This document shows, in pieces, positions 27,101 through 39,100 of a stretch of 64,000 nt of DNA. Made by a program: the position numbers and the translations under genes. Location of the stretch: contig OX235263.1 in the NCBI GenBank assembly GCA_944472135.2, positions 4,199,517-4,263,516 of the forward strand, written 5' to 3'. Source of the DNA: Trichobilharzia regenti. Lineage: Eukaryota; Platyhelminthes; Trematoda; Strigeidida; Schistosomatidae. Position 1 is the stretch's first letter. Every line of letters starts with the position of its first letter. A model generated the notes under the pieces. That model worked only from the letters and a program-made list of their open reading frames with translations. It was not told the DNA's origin and ran no database searches.

Positions 27101-30100
27101 ACTCTTGCATCCTTCCTATTAATCTCTATTGTTCCCCCTTAGTTTTTCCTGGGCTACTGAAGAAAGACTATATCTTATTACGTACGGTGTTAAAGGTTGT
27201 CAGCAGGGCAAGCAGCGTGCCACTCAACTAGCTGGTTAATATTCTGGTGGACAGGCACTTGGACTCATGTGAAAATGGCCAAAATCCATTTTACTAACTC
27301 ACACCACCCTCTCCCTTGTATCTCATCAGCCTGAACCAGAAGCCTATATAGAAAACGATATGCCCGCACTAGCAAGTACAAAAACTCAACAATACCCTAC
27401 TTGGCTCGTTCGTGTTCTGTGCGATGAATGAAGCATCAAGCGTGAAAATTATAACTAATTAAATAGTCAGTAGAACAACTGGATCTCGTCTTTCCAACTC
27501 ACATCATTTATAGCTACAATGTTTTATTCCTTTCTTTTCCTCTTCTCCCTCTCTCCTCTTTTTGTTATGTGCTGTTTTGTTTCTCTCTTGCTCACAAACT
27601 CTACTTAAAACATTCTCCTTCTTTCTTTCACACTCTGTATATCTCGACCGTTTTGTTAACGCTTACGCCAGTAAATATGCTCGTATCTACTTTTCTAACA
27701 CGTTCAAAAACTGTTCAATTTTGGCTTGCTACCGACATGCCAATATGTTGTTGTCAAAACTAATTAAGATTACACTTAATCTGTGTAGAAATTTATTTAT
27801 TGTTAATGTACAAACTGGATGCAATACTGTAGCGAAATGGTGAGAATTCCATTCTGTATCACAAGTACTGTTTTAGAATAAAGCAAATTATCATCATTAT
27901 CATTATTAAATATGAAGCCGGTGAATGCAGCTGTTGATGTAAGTCTGCAGTAACCTGTTGTAAATTTTATTCGTGACGAATAGTGCAAGTCTCTGACCCA
28001 TTTAGAAGGACTAACTTGGTGTTTTTATTGAAAATTCGAATTTCGTTCTTCATGCTCCAAAGTGCAGAAGACTTCCAAACTGATTTCAGAACGAGATGGT
28101 AGTGTGCTTTACCTTCCGTTTTTCGCTCAGATATCTTCATCCGTTCCGCCTATCTTTAAAACACTGCTTCTTAGATACGTTTAAGGGATTGAACTCTCTC
28201 AAATTTCTCTCGTCCATTCTGGTTCTTGCCTGTTGTTGTTGTTGTCGTCAGTTGATGGTCTTCATCTCCTTCGTATTCCGTATATCCACTTGAAGTCAAT
28301 TTTTCATGCTTGTTCTACCGGTTAGCTGGTTTTCTCCTGTAGAGCTTGTAGTTCATGTGACTTTGGACTTAAGACATCCGAGAAGTCGTAATCTTCTTAA
28401 GTCTTTTAATCTGCCTTACGGACTCCTGTCTTGTCGCGCTTCACTCACAGTTTGATGCACAATACAGTTTACCGCCGTTAGGAATATAAAGTGTGATAGT
28501 AGTTAACTCTATCCTACTCCTGCCGTCACTTCAGAGCCTTAGATGACTTTCCCACCATCGATTATCTTTATAATATTATTTCCTTTAATTTCAGACGCTC
28601 GCCGATCATCCACATGGTCCGGGGTTGAATCCCCGGCCGACGCACCCTTTGACCTCACTAAGCCAGTAGTAAAACTGGTAGATAGGGAAGGATGGGCATG
28701 AGGCTAGCAACCCCGCCCTGTAAAATAAATAAACTTCAAGCAACTAGCTTGAAGCCCTATGTTCCACTGGGGAACGTGAGGGAAAAAATTTCCTTTAATT
28801 TCCAGAGGAACATAGGGCTTCAGCTGAACATCTCCATTGCGTTCAATTCTCCACCAGCGTCTTCACCTGGCTCCAGTCTACCCACACGATCTCATCTCCT
28901 CTTCACATGGCCTTCTTCAAGTCACCTTGCAATGACGACCAACTCGCCGCTTCCATTCAGTCGGTTCTACCCGATGGCTTGTCTAGTGATGTCTTGATAG
29001 TTTGTTTCCTCAGAGTATGGCCAGCCAATCCATCTTCATTTCTTCCTGTCTATTTGCTGTACAATCGGTTCCTGGTCGGTTCTCTCATTGCCAGGGATAC
29101 CTGTTCCTGATCTTCTCTGGCCGGACATCTCATCTTGAGTGGTATTAAAAGAAGGCAGGTGTTGATGAAGGTCTGTGGTTTGTTTGAGTTGCTCTTCATG
29201 ACGCGCTGGTCAAGTCTCTGCTTCGTGCATTGAGTAGTACTGACTTCATATTGGAGTTAAAAATCCGGATCTTATTTTTCGTGCTGAGTACTGAGGTTGG
29301 TCCCACACAAACTTGAGATTAATGAAAGCTTGTCTTGCTTTCACGACCCACGCTGCTTTGATATCCTCACCAGTTCCATCCTCCGTAGTTGAAACGATGC
29401 TTCCCAGGTAGGTAGTTAGGTAAGTAAATGAGGTTGTTTCTTTCAGGTTCCTCCCATTTATCCTGGCTGATTGTTGTCTGTTGTTGTTCTTGCTGTGGCT
29501 GTTGATGTTGGCCAGGAATCTCCATTACCCACCTCTGTTTTCTCTATGTTCACCTGAAGTTTAGTTCTATCTGTGATGCTTCTTCTGCGAACTTGTTGCT
29601 TTTCACTTGCATATCTTCCAGCTTGTGAGGAATGAAACATATATCGTCGGCGAAGTCAGATACTGCAGGTTTTCCTGGGGGTCCATTTTATGCCCGTTTC
29701 CCAACACCAAATAACACTAAATAAATAATGAGGGTAAATTTGAAACAGTAAGCTTATTTCTTTTAATATTTATGGACAGAAATGATCACATTTCTTGTAC
29801 TTGTTATAAGTACTGACTGTCATGATGCTTTCGGTTCACGTGGGAAAATAATTTCAAAAACTCTGACTTATACAGACAAGACAATGGAAGTAAATATGAA
29901 TTACTGGACGAACCTCATTTCGTTGACTTTCTTTCAAGTACTGAGCAACGTAATGTCTTTCAAGAGTCCATGGAAATGTTTCTTTCAGTTGTTCGATACA
30001 AAATACTGAGAATTTCGGACTCAAACCTTTAATCAGAATAGACAAGACACAGAAATGTTTTGAAAACATACACCAAATTGAAACACGTTAGACGAATGAT

Positions 30101-33100
30101 TTTTAAGAAACAAGTCAGTAAGATATCACGCATGCTCCATCGACTTCAACCATAACATGTTTTACTTATTCGGACGCAGAAAACACTCGGTACAATGTGG
30201 CACCAAGAAAGATGCGCCACACAATAAAAATAAAACAACATAGATGAAAAGTATAAAAAAAATGAGAGAAAATATAAGTAGAGAACGGATAAAGAACTTC
30301 ATCTGGAAGGAAAACAGTCATTCGTTAACTGTCATCGGGAAGGGAAGAAAGGAGCAAATTGCAACACGTTTGCCATTAATTACGATTCTTGGCCATATCC
30401 AATAAAGTTTCGAGATATCGATTCGAGCTATCTTTCGGACCCCAACCAGGGAGTCGTGACGCACCAAACGAAGCTAATCTAGCACAAACATCCTTCATCC
30501 ACGACGCCACGTCATGGACTGACCACCTCTCCGCCTTTTCCACCCCATCCCAGGGCTGGCTAGCGAACAGGCACCTGTACAGAAGCCTCCTATGGGATGA
30601 CATTCCCAGCCCACGTCCAACCCACCGGAGCCGGTGTTTCCAGATGACGACATTCAATGAATGATGATCTCCACTGTGTTCAAACACACGCCACCGAACC
30701 TCAGAATGGCTCACGCGATGATGCAGTCGAACATAAGCAATCCTGCGGAGACAGCGATGATCAAACACGCACAGTCACCGCACATCCTCAGCCTACTCGG
30801 AGAGGCCAGGTTTCACCGGCTTAGCGTAGAGAAGACAGCCCACCCTGAGGCATTGTATACCTGACCTTTGACAGGCAGGCTAACGTCGCGACGGCGCCAA
30901 GGTAGCTCAAATTCATGTATGCCACCCTAGACTTCATTATACGGTTGGAAATCTCATCTGTCACCCTCCGCCAGCACTCACACAACTACCCAGATACACA
31001 AACTTATCAAAAACTTCAAGCGGTTCACGCGCAAGAGTGAGTGTACATAAATCAATGTTGGAATAAATCAAATCCTCACTGAAAGCACGATTTATTTCAC
31101 TTATCATCAGACGAAAACAATAGTTATGACGTACCTGAGTCCATCTCAGAATTCGCACTTTCTGAACTGTTCACTCAAGCCCAATAGTGTTAACGTGATA
31201 TGTCATAAAGTCCATGATAGCCATATTCTTAATTGTACTGTAGAAAAGAAATAAAAGTAAGTGTTGTCATTTAGTTTCAGCTGTAAACCGTATGAAGCTA
31301 CTGCGTATAGCTCCATATCGTATGCTTATTTATTTGAACAGCAGCAAAATTGAGTCACGAAATCAACAAAATCTCGAATTGTCGGTATGTGGTAGGAAAC
31401 TAGTCGAACACCCTGGAATAATGCAGAAAATATCAAGTCGGCATGATTTGTCCAGTCGTATTTATCTGTGATTCATTCATTCATTCATCGGAATTGACGT
31501 TTCATGTGATAATACAACGTTTCGTACTGCTAGTGTATATTTGTGAACAAAGTACATTTTAAAATTAAAACGTCTGCTGTACAAAATGAAGCCAGCATAG
31601 TTTCCGGAGAAAAGTGAATTGGGAAATTTACATTCAACAAAATTGATTGCATCAGACTATTGTCACAATACCAAACAAATTAGACACATGGATGTGTACA
31701 TTCTGAAAGTGTTGAGGTTACCTTCTTAATGAAGGTAACAGTCGAGGGATAGAACAAACCAACCAGAGCAAAACAGCTGTCTAATACTCTCAGGTTTTCT
31801 ATGCTTCTCTAAATGAAATAGTCCCTGACCAATATTATAATGAAATATTTGAACATAAGAGTCCAGTTCATCTGTGAAATATTGACCGTGTTCAAACTGA
31901 ACAAAATACAAATTTTAATGAACTTTTCAGTAAGTGAAAAAGTCACATTGTTTGTATCCACCAAAGCATGTCTTTATAAAAAAAGTATTTCTTCAGTCTT
32001 ATTCAGTGGAACTAATAAGTATGAAGCTTACCTTTTACCAGTAGGTGTTGACAGTTCAATTTCATGTAAGGCGCAATGATATTTTAACGCTGTTGTGTCC
32101 GCTATACTGATTTTGAATGTTTGTAATTTTTGAATCCAATTTGTCGAAATAATCTTTCAAACAACTTTTTCCAATTCATCTTAACATGAATGTACAGAAA
32201 AGTAAAATGATTAATGAATTCGGTGGAATTGATGAGAGTGATGTGAAATGTGACAGACTATTGATTACCTAATATAATTTGAAACAGTATTAAGTCACAC
32301 AGGGAAACTGAAATTAGGGTTTCTTTAGTCTAGGATTGATTTTAGAATACATAGTTTATTTTGTTTCATTGGTAAACTATGCTTCTGATCTGACAGTGTT
32401 CTGGGAAATATTCAAAGATATGATAGAGAAGATTTGTAGCTCAGGTTATGGTTTTGATGTGGTTATGTTCTCTGAGCTAGCTGGATAGTTAATTTGCGAA
32501 GCTTTCGTCGCCCCTACTAGGCAACATCGGCAGCACATACTTCAATTCATTGAAGTGAGCTTTTAGATTTCTCCACCAGTTTAGTGATCATCTCTCCTAG
32601 TGGGTGACCTTCAACGTCGTGATTGATTGTGTTGTGTGTTTTCACACCCTCTAGGCAGCTACTTGTATTGGAACTGATTGTTTCTTTGACTTGAACTTTG
32701 ACTCTTTGTATTTGTTAGGTTTCTTTCTTAACGGTTGATAAATTTCGTCTATGTCGATGTGTCTATTGATTGATGATTCACTGGAATACCAGGCAGGCTT
32801 CTAAAAATTCTCAAGGATTCTTTGTGTTTCCTCTGTCTAATATTTGAACGTTGGTTATCCCAGTCGAATTGATGCCTGTGGTTGTCTGTGTGTAGTGATA
32901 TGAGTGGTGGAGTGGATATCATGTCTTTTGACGGTTAGCTTATGTTCGTGGATACGAAGACGAAGGGGACGTCCACTTTGGCCAATTAGTGTTTTTCTCA
33001 GTTGTTACAACTAGTTTTGTAGATGATGGTGGTACTATTCAAAGAGAACAGTGTTCACAAACAGACGGCTTTTGAGTTGAAATTCCTCTAAACAGATTTC

Positions 33101-36100
33101 CTTATCAGTTTAGACAAGAATAATGATGCTACAAGATTTAAGAAACGACTATTCACCGTTTGCCAGATTACAAACTTCATTTACTGATCTGGATTTTTGC
33201 AGATCCATTTCTCTTTTACTTTCAAACAATACTGATCTTAACAGTTGACTGAAATTCCTCGTACCCCTGAGGGATTTCCCACCAACCAACTATGTGACTA
33301 GTAAATGCAGGAAATTTTTAGACTGATTCCATGATGCATTCTGTCCTAACATTGACTTGTCTGTTTTCAGTTCTCAGTCAGAATTAATTTGGTTTCTTTC
33401 ACTGAAGGCACTACCTTCTGTCTGAAGTCATTTAAAATATTGAAATGTGTTGAAATGAGCTGGAATTCCTCAGAATCACATAATCTAGAATCCTCAAATC
33501 AAAATATGTCACCTGCGTGACACCGTTACAGGCGCAAATAAATGAAGAAAGCGAAATCGCAAGTTGACACATCCCACTGCTGATTTAAGTAGCTTGACAC
33601 CACACACACACACACACACATGTCATCTAACATTTCTGGCCAGTCTATCTGCTGTTTATAATTCCCTTAGAACTAGATAGTCAGCATTTATAGTTGACCC
33701 GAGCTCGAATAAATCTGAAATCCCTCTAGTTGGAGTACTTCATCGCTTTGCATGCTTCATTCATGTGGATTCTGTACTGAATCACGCACACTTTATATTC
33801 ATAAATGTTACTAGACACATCAGTCAGTATAAGAAGGTTACACTAGCTGCACGAATCTCAGTTCACTATTCACTCGGTTCAATTTGATATCCACATTCAT
33901 CGTATTTAGTTCATCTGATGCTACAGGTCTATAAAGTTTGTAAAATGAATGCGTTTCTATATGTGCCTTTCAGGTATTTAATCTCTCATGAGACAGACTC
34001 AGAAATTCACTATATTTATTTCAATAATTCTGTCTACAGATGACCTCATCCATGACATTCCTACCTAATAATAATCTTACAGTTTGTCAACTCGTGCATC
34101 TTACCTATTCTTCTTTACTGTTCACCTTACTTATTCTTTCCTGGATTGCTTAAAAGAAAGACTATGTCATACTTCGTAGGACTATGAAGACTGTCAGTAG
34201 GCTAGTGGCTGCTATCACATTGGGCTATATCGTTGACATTGTGATTGATAGGCACCTGATGTCATGCAACAAATTCGCCGAAGGAATTTTGTCAGACTTT
34301 GAGCATCCACCGCAGCACCCGCAGCTCCAACCTTTTGTCACCTCCTCAGGTAAAACAAGAAGTCTTTTCAGAAGCCTTTATGCACGTACGTCTAAGTATA
34401 GAAATCCCTCTATACCATATTTCACTACACGTACTTTATATGATGAAAATAGTGTCAGGCATGAACTAACTAACCTCCTTTGTACTGCTAAATAAACCAT
34501 TTCCTCCACCCTTACAGTATCAACCTTTATTGTTATTGTACTTCTTATATATATATAGTCCTCTCAATTTTTCTGTTTTTATTTGTTTATTTTTCATAAG
34601 TGTGAACATCATTTAAGCTGTGTTATAACTGTTAATTTTGTATTTCCCCTCACCATGCTGGTATATCAACAGAACATTAGATTCAATAATCTACAGTGAC
34701 ATGCTAAAATTTCCAAATTGAATATACAATACTGTTTGAAACAAACTCACTATTATTAATAATATTCTTATATTTAATATTCTTAGTTTGTATTTCAAAT
34801 ATTTTCGACTTTATATAATAAACGTGGACAAATTCCTCTGGTTAACTTTGTTTTAATTTTTATTTTATTTATATTTTGAGTAAATCAGATGCAAGGTGTT
34901 GTGACAAATGCTGAGAATTCCATTCTGCATTATAAGTACTGTTCGTCTTGCATTAAAGTAGAGTGTTATTCCCTGTTGAGCTACCATGGTGAAGTATAGA
35001 AAAATCGAAGTATTTACAATGCAATTTTTAAAAAAAAGTATAAATTGGCGGCTGTATCTACTTACCAATGGACAGATTGCCTTCAATTCCCTCATTTTAA
35101 CTTCTTTATGATATTCAGTTATGTCGGATTTCCTTGCAACATACAGATTCTGTAAAATTATCAGGTACATTGATGAAAACAAGTCATGTTACCTTCATAG
35201 AAGAATGAACAGCTTATCAATGAATGCGATGAAACGAAATCTCTTACTTCACTATCATTTCAGAATAGGTTTGCACGGAGATTTTTAAGGGAAGACACCA
35301 CCACATCACGGTGTTTTCTGTTGTTTGCAATTCACTTTTATATTTCAGTAATATTTGGTGTGAATATTATTATTATTATTTCCTTTAATGCCTAGAGGAA
35401 CATAGGGCTTCAGCCAAACGTCTCAATGGCGGTTCAGTTTTCTGCTAAAGTTTTCATCTGGCTTTAACTCTGCCTACATGCTCTCATCTCCTCCTCACAT
35501 GACCTCCTCCAAGTCACCCTTGCACTGACGACCAACTCGCCACTTCCTTTTTTGGTTCCATTTGAGGGCTTATCTAGTGATGTCACTTGATAGTTTGTTT
35601 TATCAGAGTGTGACCAGCCAATCCACCTCCATTTCTTCCTGCTTATTTGTGGTACAATCGGTTCCTGGTTCGCATGGCTCGCTCATTGTCAGAGATCCCT
35701 GTTGGTGATCTTTTCTGGCCGGCCATCTGATCTTGAGTGGTACTGAGCAAAGACAACTGTTAACTGAAAGTCTGTAGTTTGTTTGAGGTGCTGTTCATGA
35801 CGCGCCAAGTCTCATATATACAGTAGTATGTATAGTAGCATTAAATAGCGAAACGTCAATAAAAACAACAACAATATCGTTTTGTTTTTCATTCATTGGC
35901 AAATGCGAAAAAACCTTTATTATAATCAATTCTACGACCAGATTTTGTTTGCGTTAACGCTTCATCATTAATAAAAGTGTCAAACCGAAATCAAATTTGG
36001 CTTATCTTGTCTGAAAGGTGTAATGATAAAATGTGTCATGATGTAGCTATTACTGTTTTAGAGAATAATGGGGCCGGCCACACAAGGACTCAATTCAGGC

Positions 36101-39100
36101 AAATTCTTCTTTTCACCTCGGAAATCCAGGTGTCATTTTGCTTTCCTACACATTAAATTTTAGAAGGAACTTATTGAAAATAGCACAGGCTCACATAGTG
36201 AATGACAGAAACTAGAATCGTATGTCTGTTGGCACATACAACCTTCCATCTGAAATCCTGATCAGTGTAATAACGCACATTTGTGTTATATGACTTAGTC
36301 CGGTGGTCAGATTGCATCAAAATACCAAGGGACTTTAACCAAAGGCGCTCAGGACTAAACAGTAATTTTAATTAACGATTTATTTACTTCATAATGAGTT
36401 GAGATATTCATCATACTACTGTTTTACGAGCAAAATAACCTGCAGTTTATTCGACTACACACGCGTATATACTACCAAGTGAAATTCACATTCCATATGA
36501 AATTTCATTGTCATTATACATAGCTATATTAATGTTAGAAGGTTAAAGGAGAACTTACATGACACAAACGTGTGTGCAGTTCAAAAGCAGCTTGCAGCTT
36601 GCTCTCCTCGCTTGGAGATACTCCCAGTTTATACACATTTTCGTAATACTTTGGCGCAATATTTTCAGCATACACCTGTTTACAGAAAATTTTACGAATG
36701 AAATTATTCATAGATTCTAATAAAATTTGAAATCAATGACACTTATGTCATGAATAAGACATCAGACAAAGCCATTCTCTCGTGATTTTGAGGCATACAG
36801 ACAGACCACTTGAGAAGGTGTAAATTTCCTGACTATTTTGGGTCGTCGGGATGGTAAAAACCAATGAAGCCTCGAGATTATATTGGTGATACGCCTCAAA
36901 ATCGTTCTCAATGAATCCACTCCTAGTTACTTATAATAGCGATATAAGCATAAAACATGGACACTGTGGTAGAGCATAAATTCATTATAGATAAGATTTT
37001 GTTTTGATAAATCACACAGTGTTGTACAGTAATACTATTGATGACGTTTCGAGCACAAACTATTGCTCATATCATGTCATAATCATATCAACTTGATATG
37101 ACTATGAGTGATAGTTTGTGCTCGAAACGTCATCAGTTAATATTACTGTACAACGCTGTGTGATTTATCAAAATGAAATTTTATCCACAATGGAGTTATA
37201 CCTACAATTTCATTGAAACTATAAAACTCAAGTTTTGAAGTCGTGTGATTATAAATGATGAAATGATTATGAAAAATAAAGGAATTGTCTTCGACACTGT
37301 GTCATCCAGTAAACAGTAATACTGTTCTACTGTGTGATACATCTAATAAACAAACTAATACAGAATCACTTACTACCACAAATGCCAAAGTTTTACACAT
37401 ATATGAGTATGAATTCACTTGTGATAAAAGGCTTTTTTTTCTCTACACTCCCCGTAGTTGTAATTTCATCAGTTTGACAGATAACAGTCTTCAATTTACA
37501 GTTTTCGATTAAACCTGAAGACTACTGTGTAAATTGTATGACGTTAACCAGCGCAAATTCATGTAGAGCGAGTTAGACATCACCAAATTCCTGTGAGGAT
37601 TTTCAAGCCTAAAATTTTCAGCATTTTATGAAATTTTCGACAGCAGTCTACTCTAAACTTCAGAAATGCCCAGGTCCCAACATAGTCAGTTATTTCACTT
37701 GCGTATTTAACATCAAGTCGGTGGCACAGTGGTTAGGACTCTCGCCGACCATGCACATGGTCCGGGGTTCGAGCCCACGCCGACGCACACCTGATATCTA
37801 CGGTCGGCCTGCGAATTTTGGGCTACCGATATCCACGCTGAAAATTCTACACTTGTACCAAAAATACAGTGTGGAATCAAGCTGTAATCAAAAAAAAAAG
37901 TCATTCCGTATTATCAAAATATAAATTAAATTATCACTTAGCTCACAGTCAGTAGCCGAAAGTGACTAAAGAGTGGATTTCAACTGAAAGTAATCACAAA
38001 TTTATCAAAACACCTGTCCAGTACTCCCAGGTTTTCCAGTGGTTTTCTAAATAATGTCAGCTCATGATGAAATCCTGTAACCAACCTAATCGCCATAAAC
38101 CAACACTTAAATAATCACAAAATGTTTCATTTGCAAAGTGACGAGTATTCGAATCAATCGATCGTTCACACTGGTTGATCCACTATTATTTAACTTTTAT
38201 TTATTGCAAAAAATTGTTATTTTCCTTCCGATGTGGTAAGAATTTATTGAATAAATGTAGATTTTTAAAGTAATTACCTGTTTTTCACAAGCGCCCTTAT
38301 AGGAAGCGAATTTTCCATCTGAAATCTAAACAGAATTGAGATTTTAAGGAATGGCTATCCCGACAAATTTATCAAGAAAACATGACAAAGAAAGCGGGGG
38401 AAAAGGCCTATTCACTATCTGTAAACAAGAAGCCACTTTATATACGACTACAGTTCAAGGGCGATGGATATACCAAGTGAGATAATAACGAGGAAATTAA
38501 GAAACACAGTCCAAAGAACTTTTAATGCTGGCGGCGAACTACACGTATTATTCTCTAGACGACCGATGGTTCTACCTGGACTGAAAGATGAAGTACCTAG
38601 GCCAAACTAGCCACTTCAAATCGTATCTACCAGTTCAACTGCGCTTGTGGAGCGAGTTATATTGGCTGTTGCTCTAGGAACTCGATTTTTCGTGCTCACT
38701 CGAGAACATCTCCCACCATGGCTGAGTAAAGGTGCAGTGAAAACCATTGACAGTTCGATATTGGACCATCTGATGACAACGGGCCACCGGATTGAAGAAT
38801 CCTTCTCTGTCATCATCTACAGGGTGCCCAATAAATTGTCAAAATCATCGAAGCACCGCATTCTCCAAACAGCAGAGGCTATTGTGATTCACGTGAAACA
38901 ACCAGTGCCCTGTGTTCAAAAGAAGCAAGTGCAACCAGCCACTAATACTGCCCTGGCCGGCCTTCAGTAGAGACTATAAATTCATGAATTTGTAAATATT
39001 ATCTTTCCTAATTTTTTCTGACATTCAGCTTATTTTATGTTGATGCTACTGAGCTTTAATCTATCAGTATTCTATGTTATTTAAACAGCAACATTAATGT

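Noticed and set aside
30389..30864. Two overlapping plus-strand ORFs at 30389-30664 and 30661-30864
   Set aside because: They are antisense shadows of the minus-strand LINE coding remnant in the same place.
32100..32183. Open minus frame [20 protein letters not shown] as part of the M13 exon
   Set aside because: It resembles the M13 INW segment but meets a stop and does not splice in phase; the overlapping frame [10 protein letters not shown] fits both neighbours.
37717..37790. Possible tRNA gene with box A and box B
   Set aside because: Same head recurs in several copies with a common non-tRNA body and no cloverleaf acceptor stem; it is a SINE head.
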